Shown one piece after another: positions 35,931 through 44,032 of a stretch of DNA of 64,000 bases (position 1 is its first letter; each line of letters opens with the position of its first letter). Made by a program: the position numbers and the translations under genes. The stretch is taken from positions 1 through 64,000 of the forward strand of contig NZ_VEIO01000010.1 in the NCBI RefSeq assembly GCF_007680605.1. The letters are read 5' to 3'. The notes beneath the pieces were generated by a model. It saw only the letters and a program-made list of their open reading frames with translations. It was not told where the DNA came from and did not search any database. The stretch comes from Paenibacillus xylanexedens (GTDB lineage: Bacteria > Bacillota > Bacilli > Paenibacillales > Paenibacillaceae).

Positions 35931-36686
35931 ATGGGTAAACAATGGATGAAACCGTTTGGTGCAGTGCTGGTGGCAAGTTCGCTCCTGGTCGGAGGAACGG
36001 CTTATGTAGCTCCAGGAAACTATGCTTATGCTGCCGAAGTTCAGGGCGTACAGCAAAATGTAATCAATGTCGTAGGTAAAGGTGAAATTCAAGTGAAACC
36101 GGATATTGCCTATCTGTCCATCGGGGTGAACAGTACTGCCGATACTGCGGCTTCAGCCCAGAAGGCAAATGCCGCTAAGATTCAAAAGGTTACTAATTTG
36201 CTTAAAAACACATGGAAGATCAGTACGGATGATATTCAAACCAGTCAATTCTACGTGCAACCAAACTACACGTATAGTGAAAAGGATGGACAGAAAATTA
36301 AAGGCTACACAGCACATCATACACTGACGGTGACATACCGCGATATGGACAAGATTGGTGAATTGCTGGATGCCGCATCCCAAGCAGGTGCCAACAACAT
36401 CGAAAATGTACGCTTCACAGTAGAGAATCCGGAGAAATATGAATCCGAAGTGATTGCTAAGGCAGTAGCTAATGCAGATGTGAAGGCAGGAGCAATTGCT
36501 AAAGCAGTTAAACGTCAGCTGGGTACGGTTCTTTCGGTAAGTCAGCCGGATGCTAATGTTCCTGTGTTCTATGCATCAGAGTCTTTGATGTCGAAAGCTG
36601 CAAGTGATTCAAACGCAGGTACACAGATCGAAGCAGGTCAAGTTAAAGTGAGCACCGTTCTTAATATTACGTATGAGATGAAATAA
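35931..36686 (+). CDS. Secreted SIMPL (DUF541) domain protein
   Basis: A 251-residue exported protein. A signal peptide covers about 1-34 (hydrophobic stretch, then AYAAE). The SIMPL domain follows (INVVGKGEIQVKPDIAYLSIGV; QTSQFYVQPNYTYSEKDGQKIKGY). The domain is widespread in envelope proteins of unclear function. The start at 35931 is set by GAGGAGG about 10 nt upstream; the in-frame ATG at 35913 would lie before it. Confidence 0.88.
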   Translation: MGKQWMKPFGAVLVASSLLVGGTAYVAPGNYAYAAEVQGVQQNVINVVGKGEIQVKPDIAYLSIGVNSTADTAASAQKANAAKIQKVTNLLKNTWKISTDDIQTSQFYVQPNYTYSEKDGQKIKGYTAHHTLTVTYRDMDKIGELLDAASQAGANNIENVRFTVENPEKYESEVIAKAVANADVKAGAIAKAVKRQLGTVLSVSQPDANVPVFYASESLMSKAASDSNAGTQIEAGQVKVSTVLNITYEMK

Positions 36687-36744
36687 GGAATGCTACATCA
36701 ATACGAGCTAAAATGATTAAATATTAAACATTTAAAATAATGAC

Positions 36745-36777
36745 AAAAACACTGTCTTATCAGGCAGTGTTTTTTTG
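36745..36777 (+). terminator. Terminator after the SIMPL gene
   Basis: AAAACACTGTCT pairs with AGGCAGTGTTTT over a TATC loop, followed by TTTT. Confidence 0.92.
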
Positions 36778-36983
36778 TTGCACATGTGGGCTTTGAGGAA
36801 GTGAGGGATAGAAATTACTTATATGGTCTGTTGAAGTACAGCGCGAATAATGTCGTTTTTGTATCGTTTTTCATGACAAAACGTTCATTTTCTGTTGTTT
36901 TTCCCTTGTGATTTTCATCAAGATTGTAACTGGAGCTGTAAACCATTCCGAAAACGGGTTAATTATAATTAAGAGGTGAGCGT

Positions 36984-37061
36984 ATGGCATGTGTAGTAAC
37001 GTTCGTGATTACATACGCATTGAACCTGATGGTAAATAAAAGAGAGGAGTTTTATAGATGA
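36984..37061 (+). CDS. Possible 25-residue hydrophobic leader peptide
   Basis: A short frame begins with ATG at 36984, preceded by a good ribosome site AAGAGGTGAG and by TATAAT at 36964-36969. It encodes 25 residues, hydrophobic at first (VVTFVITYALNLMV) and charged at the end (NKREEFYR). Its TGA overlaps the ATG of the next gene (ATGA). It could be a membrane micropeptide or only a translational-coupling leader. Evidence is positional; no homology is known to me. Confidence 0.4.
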   Translation: MACVVTFVITYALNLMVNKREEFYR

Positions 37062-38155
37062 AAACATGGAAAAAATGGACGAGTGCATTATTGGCGGCAG
37101 GTGTAATTATGGGGGGGAGCACAGCGTGGATGGATCAATCGGTTCAAGCTGCATCCGTATCTTCCAAAGTAACGGCACCGGCTGAAGTAACGTTGAAATC
37201 AGGCGGTAAAACTCTCACGCAAAAAGGCCTACTTCAAGGTGGATCTACATGGGTGTCGCTGACAGCGGTCAAGGATGTAGCGGGCGGTACATTGAAATAT
37301 GATGCAAAAACGAAGTCGTATACCGTAACTGCGGCGAACAATGCAATGACTGTTAGTTTGATGGATGGACAGCCAAACGTGTATATTAACGGTTTTTATC
37401 CTCAAGTGGAGGCAAAATTGATCCAGGGTCGTTTGTACATCCCGTTCTCTGCAATGAGAGATTATTTGGGTGTACAGGGCAGCTGGGATGCCAAAACTAA
37501 AACGCTGACCCTGAGCAAAGTAAAAAAAAATAACGTACAGGTGAAATCAACTAAAGCCAACGTGACCGTGAAAAACGCTGAGGTGGATGTGCAGTATCCT
37601 CAAGTAAGTGGACTAGCGAGCAAAGAGGCAGAAGCCACGATTAACAAAGTGCTCAAAGATGAAGTAGACACAGCTGTTGCTGCGTTCAAAAAACAAACGT
37701 CTGAATTCGGTGGAGCAACCGCAAACCGTCCATATGCTTTCGAAACGTCTTATGTGGTAACGTACAATGAGAATGGTGTGCTGGGTCTGATTACTCAACG
37801 TTATGAAGACTATGCAGGAGCACATGGCATGACGTATCGGACGGGTCACACATTTGCACTCGATACAGGTAAAGAGCTGACACTGGATGATGTGTTGCAA
37901 AACAGCAAATCCATGCGTGAAACGGTCAGCAAAAAGGTTGGTGAGCAACTGAAAGCGAACACGGGATACTTGAGCGGCTACAAAGGGCTGAACAAAGACC
38001 AGGACTTTTACGTGACGCCAACAGGCGCTGTTGTGTTCTTCCAGTTGTATGAGTACACAGCGTATGCAGAGGGCTTCCCTGAATTCAAGTTCACTTACAA
38101 GGGAATTTTGCCTAAAGGAACCACACCATTCAGCAACATAGCTTCTGAGAAGTAA
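37058..38155 (+). CDS. Secreted protein: copper amine oxidase-like N-domain plus DUF4163/DUF3298
   Basis: A 365-residue exported protein. The signal peptide covers about 1-31 (ALLAAGVIMGGSTAW, ending VQAAS). Residues 50-150 form the copper amine oxidase-type stalk domain common in Paenibacillus surface proteins (VSLTAVKDVAGGTLKYD, PFSAMRDYLGVQGSWD). The C-terminal 200 residues resemble the DUF4163/DUF3298 pair found in PdaC and RsiV-like proteins (YAGAHGMTYRTGHTFALDTGKELTLDDVL), which may bind peptidoglycan or lysozyme-like ligands. No catalytic domain is seen. Ribosome site AGAGAGGAG. Confidence 0.87.
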   Translation: MKTWKKWTSALLAAGVIMGGSTAWMDQSVQAASVSSKVTAPAEVTLKSGGKTLTQKGLLQGGSTWVSLTAVKDVAGGTLKYDAKTKSYTVTAANNAMTVSLMDGQPNVYINGFYPQVEAKLIQGRLYIPFSAMRDYLGVQGSWDAKTKTLTLSKVKKNNVQVKSTKANVTVKNAEVDVQYPQVSGLASKEAEATINKVLKDEVDTAVAAFKKQTSEFGGATANRPYAFETSYVVTYNENGVLGLITQRYEDYAGAHGMTYRTGHTFALDTGKELTLDDVLQNSKSMRETVSKKVGEQLKANTGYLSGYKGLNKDQDFYVTPTGAVVFFQLYEYTAYAEGFPEFKFTYKGILPKGTTPFSNIASEK

Positions 38156-38223
38156 GTTCGGTTCAGGGTAGATGAAATCATACATTAAATTCAAGTCAAG
38201 AGCACTTATGCCGTTTATTCGTG

Positions 38224-38280
38224 AAAAATAATAAACCAGAAGCCTCCGTCAAAGTAAGAATGACGGGGCTTCTGGTTTAT
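38224..38280. terminator. Bidirectional terminator hairpin, first of three
   Basis: ATAAACCAGAAGCC pairs with GGCTTCTGGTTTAT, and an inner CCGTCA/TGACGG extends the stem. The A-rich left flank gives a T-run on the minus strand, so it can stop clpP transcription. It may also stop the plus-strand gene. Confidence 0.8.
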
Positions 38281-38281
38281 G

Positions 38282-38320
38282 CAGGCAAGACACCCTACCG
38301 CCGGGTGTTGATATTGCCTG
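38282..38320. other. Middle hairpin between convergent genes
   Basis: CAGGCAA (38282-38288) pairs with TTGCCTG (38314-38320), enclosing ACACCC/GGGTGT (38290-38308). No T-run follows on either side. Confidence 0.65.
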
Positions 38321-38328
38321 TTTGCAAC

Positions 38329-38381
38329 TAAAAAGCGCAGGGCGTGCTCACCTAGATTCAGGTGATGCCCGCCCTGCGCTT
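38329..38381 (-). terminator. Terminator of clpP
   Basis: AAGCGCAGGGCG (38333-38344) pairs with CGCCCTGCGCTT (38370-38381), with an inner CACCT/AGGTG. On the minus strand TTTTT follows the stem, 26 nt after the clpP stop. Confidence 0.9.
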
Positions 38382-38406
38382 ATTTACGTTGTCTCCAAGG
38401 TTAAGC

Positions 38407-39003
38407 TTAGATCCCTTGGGAGCCTACGTTTTGGATTACTTTATCGATGATACCGTAATCGGCTGCTTCAGCAGCACTCATGAAGTAATCACGATCTGTA
38501 TCTTTTTCGATACGCTCCAGTGGTTGACCTGTGCGCTCGGAGATGATGCGATTCAAGGTATCACGCATTTTGAGAATGCGGCGTGCACGGATTTCGATGT
38601 CCGACGCTTGACCTTGTGCGCCACCAAGAGGCTGGTGAATCATAATTTCACTGTTCGGCAACGCAAAACGTTTGCCTTTTGCACCGGCATTCAGCAAGAA
38701 TGCACCCATGGAAGCCGCCATACCTACGCAGATCGTAGATACATCCGGTTTAATGAACTGCATTGTATCGTAAATTGCCATCCCCGCTGTGATCGATCCG
38801 CCTGGGCTGTTGATGTATAAGTGAATGTCTTTCTCCGGATCTTCCGCTGCCAGGAACAACATCTGTGCCATGATGGCATTCGCAACAACGTCATTCACGT
38901 CGCTGCCAAGGAAAATGATACGATCCTTCAGCAATCTGGAATAAATATCATAGGCGCGCTCACCCCGGTTGCTCTGTTCAACGACCATTGGAATATAACT
39001 CAC
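38407..39003 (-). CDS. clpP: ATP-dependent Clp protease proteolytic subunit
   Basis: A 198-residue serine peptidase that forms the two-ring chamber used with ClpC/ClpX/ClpE. The nucleophile Ser lies in GMAASMGAFLL near 98, His in EIMIHQPLGG near 123 and Asp near 172. It starts with GTG, preceded by GAGGAGG 7-8 nt upstream. The promoter at 39074-39102 is overlapped by a CtsR box, as expected for a heat-shock protease gene. It is transcribed alone. Confidence 0.97.
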   Translation of the reverse strand: MSYIPMVVEQSNRGERAYDIYSRLLKDRIIFLGSDVNDVVANAIMAQMLFLAAEDPEKDIHLYINSPGGSITAGMAIYDTMQFIKPDVSTICVGMAASMGAFLLNAGAKGKRFALPNSEIMIHQPLGGAQGQASDIEIRARRILKMRDTLNRIISERTGQPLERIEKDTDRDYFMSAAEAADYGIIDKVIQNVGSQGI

Positions 39004-39073
39004 GTGAAAAACCTCCTCGGAAATGTAAATGTTAAATGGGTGTTTATATTTAAACTGTTACCGTATTAACCAC

Positions 39074-39102
39074 ATCATAAACAATCTCAAACAAAAAGTC
39101 AA
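39074..39102 (-). promoter_or_regulatory. Sigma-A promoter of clpP
   Basis: Reading on the minus strand, TTGACT (39102-39097) and TATGAT (39079-39074) are separated by 17 nt. The -35 lies inside the CtsR operator. Confidence 0.75.
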
Positions 39103-39113
39103 AGAAAGTCAAA
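39097..39113 (+). promoter_or_regulatory. CtsR operator upstream of clpP
   Basis: Two direct heptamers AGTCAAA separated by GAA fit the CtsR consensus RGTCAAA-NAN-RGTCAAA. The box overlaps the clpP -35, so CtsR would repress under non-stress conditions. Confidence 0.8.
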
Positions 39114-39122
39114 CTAAGTTTG

Positions 39123-39147
39123 AAAAAAAAGAAACCTTTCCGGTTTC
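39123..39147 (-). terminator. Terminator of tRNA-Arg
   Basis: On the minus strand GAAACC pairs with GGTTTC over GGAAA and is followed by eight T, 37 nt after the tRNA. Confidence 0.85.
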
Positions 39148-39183
39148 GTTGGTTAAATGCATTATGAGCTGTTAAAAATGTAG

Positions 39184-39258
39184 TGGCGCGCCCGCCAAGA
39201 ATCGAACTTGGATCTCAGGCTTCGGAGGCCTACGTCATATCCATTGGACCACGGGCGC
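39184..39258 (-). tRNA. tRNA-Arg (CCG)
   Basis: Minus strand. Acceptor GCGCCCG pairs with CGGGCGC, the anticodon loop CTCCGAA sits on the stem TAGGC/GCCTG, and CCA is encoded. It is a lone tRNA with its own promoter and terminator. Confidence 0.96.
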
Positions 39259-39280
39259 AAATTATGTGACAGCAATAATG

Positions 39281-39309
39281 ATTATAGCTTATGCACCGGT
39301 GAATTGCAA
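39281..39309 (-). promoter_or_regulatory. Promoter of tRNA-Arg
   Basis: On the minus strand TTGCAA (39309-39304) and TATAAT (39286-39281) are 17 nt apart, about 22 nt before the tRNA. Confidence 0.75.
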
Positions 39310-39642
39310 GCAGTTGCTTAGTATGAACATAGTGTAGTTTTCCTTAGTGCGAAAGGCATCACGTTCCTCCATGAAAGATTCGATCTATTCCGCAGGTGGT
39401 TTGAATTGATTCGGAAATGATCATGATGAATAAGAATGGATAAAGCTTGAATTTCGGTACATGCTATTAGAGGTTTTGGACATGCCCTATAAAAATGAAA
39501 CATAGCAAGATATAGATGTTATGTTCGGGCTTCTTCTATATATGGTGTGAGATCCTCGCTTTCTTATCTCGATGTGTAGAGGTTGTGAAAATAGGCGCGT
39601 AAAAACGCCTGCGAACCTGTCGAAATAGGCAATCGAAACACT
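39310..39642. other. Spacer between tRNA-Arg and cggR promoters
   Basis: About 330 nt between two divergent promoters. No gene with a ribosome site, repeat or recognised motif is seen. Confidence 0.5.
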
Positions 39643-39670
39643 TGCATCTCGCGTCAGTTTTAGGTAGAAT
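39643..39670 (+). promoter_or_regulatory. Promoter of the cggR-gapA operon
   Basis: TTGCAT (39643-39648) and TAGAAT (39665-39670) are 16 nt apart. Transcription would start near 39677, at the edge of the CggR operator. Confidence 0.65.
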
Positions 39671-39675
39671 GAACG

Positions 39676-39712
39676 TGGGACTTAAAAAGTTAACCCGGGA
39701 CATTTTAAGGCC
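39676..39712 (+). promoter_or_regulatory. CggR operator
   Basis: Two direct half-sites, TGGGAC (39676-39681) and CGGGAC (39696-39701), start exactly 20 nt apart, the same period as the CGGGAC repeats of the B. subtilis CggR operator. The site lies at and downstream of the transcription start, which fits repression by blocking elongation. Confidence 0.8.
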
Positions 39713-39754
39713 ATGCAGAAAGCTTGGAACATGAAGCTTGCGGGAGTGGAAAGC

Positions 39755-40786
39755 ATGCGAACGATCTTGGAAGTGCAAAAGCAGCTTCTGCCCGATCTCA
39801 TGGATGTCTTGAAGAAACGCTATACGATTTTGCACCAGATCATGTTATCGGATGTGATTGGGCGGAGAACGTTAGCCAATTCCATGCAGATGACCGAGCG
39901 GGTTCTGAGAGCTGAGACCGATCTGTTAAAGGCTCAGGGACTTATCGAAATTGACAGCGCGGGGATGAAGATCAGCGAGGCGGGTTATAATCTGCTGCAG
40001 CAGTTAGAACCTGTCGCGAAAGAGCTGTTTGGATTATCCGAGCTGGAAGAGCGAATCAAGCAAGCCTACGGTCTGCAAAAGGTAGTTGTGGTTCCCGGCG
40101 ATTCGGACGTATCTCCTTTTGCCAAGAGGGAACTTGGAAGAGCCGGAGCGAAGGCTCTCGGCAGTATTATGAATGACAACGACGTTGTCGCCGTTACAGG
40201 CGGATCAACAACGGCAGGTGTTGCAGAACAACTCACACCGCCTACTTCGCTGAAGGGTGTCTGGTTTGTGCCAGCACGAGGCGGATTGGGAGAAAGCCTG
40301 GAAATACAGGCGAATACGATTGCATCCACAATGGCAAAGCGGGCAGGGGCTCAGTACAAACTCCTGCATGTACCGGATTTGCTTAGTGACCATGCCTATG
40401 AATCGCTGATCCAGGATCCGGGTGTTCAGGAGATTTTACAGCTAATCAGGCAATCACGCATCGTCATTCATGGCATTGGTGATGCTGTGGAGATGGCGAA
40501 GAGACGCAAGCTTGCACCGGAGATCATCGACGAACTTCAGGAGCAGGGGGCCGTATCGGAGTCCTTCGGGTATTACTTCAATGATCAGGGTGAGGTGGTA
40601 CATACCATGCTTACACTGGGTATGCGGCTTCAGGATATCGAACGCACCGATGTGGTCATCGGTATTGCGGGCGGCAAAAGCAAGGCAGCTGCCATTCATT
40701 CCGTACTGCGGTTTGGGCAGGAGGATATTCTGATTATTGATGAGGCTGCGGCCGAAGTTATCGTCGCTGACATGGAAAACATCTAA
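39755..40786 (+). CDS. cggR: Central glycolytic genes regulator CggR
   Basis: A 343-residue SorC-family repressor. The N-terminal DNA-binding domain (about 1-85) contains IGRRTLANSMQMTERVLRAE, and the C-terminal sugar-phosphate-binding domain has VAVTGGSTTAGVAEQL near 148. In B. subtilis fructose-1,6-bisphosphate relieves its repression of the gapA operon. ATG 39755 follows GGGAGTGGA and aligns with the B. subtilis N-terminus; ATG codons at 39713 and 39731 are further upstream and less likely. It represses its own operon. Confidence 0.94.
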   Translation: MRTILEVQKQLLPDLMDVLKKRYTILHQIMLSDVIGRRTLANSMQMTERVLRAETDLLKAQGLIEIDSAGMKISEAGYNLLQQLEPVAKELFGLSELEERIKQAYGLQKVVVVPGDSDVSPFAKRELGRAGAKALGSIMNDNDVVAVTGGSTTAGVAEQLTPPTSLKGVWFVPARGGLGESLEIQANTIASTMAKRAGAQYKLLHVPDLLSDHAYESLIQDPGVQEILQLIRQSRIVIHGIGDAVEMAKRRKLAPEIIDELQEQGAVSESFGYYFNDQGEVVHTMLTLGMRLQDIERTDVVIGIAGGKSKAAAIHSVLRFGQEDILIIDEAAAEVIVADMENI

Positions 40787-40906
40787 ATTTTCAGAGATGA
40801 ATGGTTTTATTTTCAACATCACTCTTGTTGTCTTGACGGACTTCACCGTCTGTCTTGAATATATAGTTTCATAAAAAACTAATCAAAACTTGGGAGGAAC
40901 TTACTC

Positions 40907-41914
40907 ATGATTAAAGTAGGTATTAACGGTTTTGGACGTATTGGTCGTTTGGCATTCCGCCGTATTCAAAATGTAGAGGGCATTGAAGTTGTAGCAATCA
41001 ACGACTTGACTGACGCTAAAATGCTGGCTCATTTGCTCAAATATGATACAACTCAAGGTCGCTTCGATGGCGATGTTGAAGTACATGATGGTTTCTTCAA
41101 AGTGAACGGCAAAGAAGTTAAAGTTATCGCTAACCGCAACCCTGAAGAACTGCCTTGGGGAGACCTGGGTGTAGATATCGTTCTGGAATGTACTGGTTTC
41201 TTCACAACGAAAGAAGCTGCTGAGAAACACTTGAAAGGTGGAGCTAAGAAAGTTGTTATCTCCGCACCAGCTACTGGCGACATGAAAACCATCGTTTACA
41301 ACGTAAACCATGACATCCTTGATGGTACTGAAACTGTAATTTCCGGCGCATCTTGCACAACAAACTGCCTGGCTCCTATGGCAAAAACACTGCAAGACAA
41401 ATTCGGAATCGTTCAAGGTTTGATGACTACAATTCACGCTTACACTGGCGACCAAAACACATTGGATGCTCCACACCCTAAAGGTGACTTCCGTCGTGCT
41501 CGCGCAGCAGCTGAAAACATCATCCCTAACACAACTGGTGCTGCTAAAGCAATCGGTCTGGTTATCCCTGAACTGCAAGGTAAATTGGATGGTGCAGCAC
41601 AACGCGTACCAACACCAACAGGTTCCCTGACTGAGCTGGTAACTGTTCTGGGCAAAAAAGTAACAGCTGAAGAAGTTAACGCAGCAATGAAAGAAGCTTC
41701 CGATCCACAAACTTTCGGATACACAGAAGACGAAATCGTATCTTCCGACATCGTGGGTATCACTTACGGTTCCTTGTTCGATGCAACTCAAACTAAAGTA
41801 CTGACAGTGGGCGACCAACAATTGGTTAAAACTGTAGCTTGGTATGACAATGAAATGTCCTACACAGCTCAATTGGTTCGCACATTGGAGCACTTTGCAA
41901 AAATGATCAAGTAA
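40907..41914 (+). CDS. gapA: Glyceraldehyde-3-phosphate dehydrogenase (glycolytic)
   Basis: A 335-residue NAD-dependent enzyme. The Rossmann motif GINGFGRIGRLAFR lies at 5-18, the catalytic cysteine in SGASCTTNCLAP near 152, and the His in the TTIHAYTGDQ segment near 179. GGGAGGA precedes the ATG. Codon choice is strongly biased, as for highly expressed genes. A partial terminator hairpin follows, likely giving more gapA than downstream message. Confidence 0.98.
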   Translation: MIKVGINGFGRIGRLAFRRIQNVEGIEVVAINDLTDAKMLAHLLKYDTTQGRFDGDVEVHDGFFKVNGKEVKVIANRNPEELPWGDLGVDIVLECTGFFTTKEAAEKHLKGGAKKVVISAPATGDMKTIVYNVNHDILDGTETVISGASCTTNCLAPMAKTLQDKFGIVQGLMTTIHAYTGDQNTLDAPHPKGDFRRARAAAENIIPNTTGAAKAIGLVIPELQGKLDGAAQRVPTPTGSLTELVTVLGKKVTAEEVNAAMKEASDPQTFGYTEDEIVSSDIVGITYGSLFDATQTKVLTVGDQQLVKTVAWYDNEMSYTAQLVRTLEHFAKMIK

Positions 41915-41929
41915 TATCTGTAATAACAT

Positions 41930-41966
41930 AGAGCGGAAACAGATTGTTATTGTTTCCGCTCTTTAT
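41930..41966 (+). terminator. Internal (partial) terminator after gapA
   Basis: AGAGCGGAAACA pairs with TGTTTCCGCTCT over a 9-nt loop. The following T-run is short (TT then ATATA), so read-through into pgk is expected. Confidence 0.75.
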
Positions 41967-42063
41967 ATATGGATATTTAGTTAATTTCTCATGAACACCA
42001 GAACTGACAAGGGATTCAGCTCTTGAAAGGTTCACCAAATACATGGGTGCGGAGGAAATAGAG

Positions 42064-43245
42064 ATGAACAAAAAAAGTGTACGTGATATCGAATTGAATG
42101 GAAAACGGGTATTCGTGCGTGTAGATTTCAATGTGCCGCTCGAAGATGGTAAAATTACAGATGACAAACGTATTCGTGCAACACTGCCTACGATCAACTT
42201 CCTGATCGAAAAAGGTGCGAAAGTGATCTTGGCGAGCCACATGGGACGTCCAAAAGGTGAAGTTGTAGAATCCATGCGTTTGACACCAGCAGCTGAGCGT
42301 TTGTCTGAATTGCTGGGTAAACCGGTTACTAAAGCGGATGATTCCGTGGGCGAAGCGGTTAAAGCTCAAATCGCGGCAATGAACGATGGCGACGTATTGT
42401 TGCTTGAGAACGTTCGTTTCCACGCGGGCGAAGAGAAAAACGATCCGGAACTGGCAAAACAATTTGCTGAACTCGCTGACGTATTCGTTAACGATGCATT
42501 TGGCGCAGCTCACAGAGCACATGCTTCGACCGAAGGAATCGCTCACTTGCTTCCAGCAGTGTCCGGTTTGTTGATGGAAAAAGAGCTTGAAGTGTTGGGT
42601 AAAGCCATCTCCAACCCTGAGCGTCCTTTCACAGCAATCATCGGTGGTTCCAAAGTAAAAGACAAAATCGATGTGATCGACAACCTGCTCAACATTGCAG
42701 ACAACGTAATCATCGGTGGTGGTCTGTCTTACACATTCATGAAAGCTCAGGGCCACGAAGTAGGTCAATCCTTGCTGGATGAGTCCAAACTGGATGTAGC
42801 ACTTGGCTTTATCGAAAAAGCAAAAAAACTGGGCAAAAACTTCTACCTGCCAGTGGATATCGTAATCTCTGACGACTTTAGTGCAGACGCAAACACAAAA
42901 ATCGTTGAAGTTGGCGACATTCCTGCAGATTGGGAAGGTATCGACATCGGTCCTAAAACACGTGAGATCTATGCTGACGTTGTTAAAAACTCCAAACTGG
43001 TTGTGTGGAACGGACCTATGGGCGTATTCGAAATTGAGCCATTCTCTCACGGTACTCGTGCAGTAGCAGAAGCTTGTGCTACAACATCTGCTTACACAGT
43101 AATCGGCGGCGGCGACTCTGCAGCAGCAGCTGAGAAGTTCAAATTGGCTGACAAAATGGACCACATCTCCACAGGTGGCGGTGCATCGCTCGAGTTCATG
43201 GAAGGCAAAGTGCTTCCAGGCGTAGTTGCATTGAACGACAAGTAA
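42064..43245 (+). CDS. pgk: Phosphoglycerate kinase
   Basis: A 393-residue enzyme making ATP from 1,3-bisphosphoglycerate. The signature VFVRVDFNVPLEDG lies near 15-28 and the nucleotide-binding GGGDSAAAAEKF near 348. ATG 42064 follows GGAGGAAA; the open frame before it (from 42043) starts upstream of that site. It is part of the glycolytic operon. Confidence 0.97.
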   Translation: MNKKSVRDIELNGKRVFVRVDFNVPLEDGKITDDKRIRATLPTINFLIEKGAKVILASHMGRPKGEVVESMRLTPAAERLSELLGKPVTKADDSVGEAVKAQIAAMNDGDVLLLENVRFHAGEEKNDPELAKQFAELADVFVNDAFGAAHRAHASTEGIAHLLPAVSGLLMEKELEVLGKAISNPERPFTAIIGGSKVKDKIDVIDNLLNIADNVIIGGGLSYTFMKAQGHEVGQSLLDESKLDVALGFIEKAKKLGKNFYLPVDIVISDDFSADANTKIVEVGDIPADWEGIDIGPKTREIYADVVKNSKLVVWNGPMGVFEIEPFSHGTRAVAEACATTSAYTVIGGGDSAAAAEKFKLADKMDHISTGGGASLEFMEGKVLPGVVALNDK

Positions 43246-43278
43246 GCTTTAAGCTATAGCATGAAGGAGTTGAAACCA

Positions 43279-44031
43279 ATGAGAACACCAATTATCGCGG
43301 GTAACTGGAAAATGTTCAAAACGGTTTCCGAATCCAATGACTTCATTCAGGAAGTTAAAGGAAAAGCGGAAGTCGCAGGCGTAGAAACGGTAATCTGCGC
43401 ACCTTTTACAAACCTGCCATCCCTGGTAGAAGCTGTGAAAGGCACTAACATCAAAATCGGTGCACAAAATCTTCACTTCGAAGACAACGGTGCATTCACT
43501 GGTGAAATCAGCGGTGTGATGCTGAAAGAACTGGGTGTAGATTACGTGATTATCGGTCACTCGGAGCGCCGTCAATATTTTGCGGAAACCGATGAGACTG
43601 TCAATAAAAAGTTGCATGCAGCATTCCGTCATGGATTGACTCCAATCTTCTGCCTTGGTGAAACGCTTGAAGAGCGCGAAGCAAACCAAACAAAAGATGT
43701 ATGCAAAGTACAAACTGAAGCTGCTCTGGCTGATCTGACTGCTGAGCAAGCAGCTCAAGTGGTTATCGCTTATGAGCCTATCTGGGCGATTGGTACAGGC
43801 AAATCCTCTACATCCCAAGATGCGAATGAAGTTATTGCTTACATCCGTACATTGGTGAAGGATCTGTACAATGAGCAGGTTGCAGATGCGGTCCGTATCC
43901 AATACGGCGGTAGCGTGAAACCGGAAAACGTAACAGAATACCTCGGACAAAGCGACATCGACGGCGCACTTGTTGGCGGTGCCAGCTTGCAACCGGCTTC
44001 GTTCATCGCGCTTGTTGAGGGGGCGAAGTAA
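43279..44031 (+). CDS. tpiA: Triosephosphate isomerase
   Basis: A 250-residue TIM barrel. N-terminal GNWKMFK with the catalytic Lys, HSERRQYFAET with the catalytic His, YEPIWAIGTGKSS with the catalytic Glu and flexible loop, and the phosphate-binding YGGSVKPEN are all present. ATG 43279 follows AAGGAG by about 9 nt; ATG 43261 precedes that site. It ends 1 nt before gpmI. Confidence 0.97.
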   Translation: MRTPIIAGNWKMFKTVSESNDFIQEVKGKAEVAGVETVICAPFTNLPSLVEAVKGTNIKIGAQNLHFEDNGAFTGEISGVMLKELGVDYVIIGHSERRQYFAETDETVNKKLHAAFRHGLTPIFCLGETLEEREANQTKDVCKVQTEAALADLTAEQAAQVVIAYEPIWAIGTGKSSTSQDANEVIAYIRTLVKDLYNEQVADAVRIQYGGSVKPENVTEYLGQSDIDGALVGGASLQPASFIALVEGAK

Positions 44032-44032
44032 G

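Noticed and set aside
38362..38820. 152-codon plus-strand frame over clpP
   Set aside because: Antisense to clpP, starts inside the clpP terminator, and has no ribosome site.
40901..41929. 342-codon open frame on the minus strand over gapA
   Set aside because: Antisense to gapA with the same explanation; no start signal.
42016..43164. 382-codon open frame on the minus strand over pgk
   Set aside because: Antisense to pgk; a by-product of codon bias, and rich in Cys, Phe and His in a way unlike real proteins.
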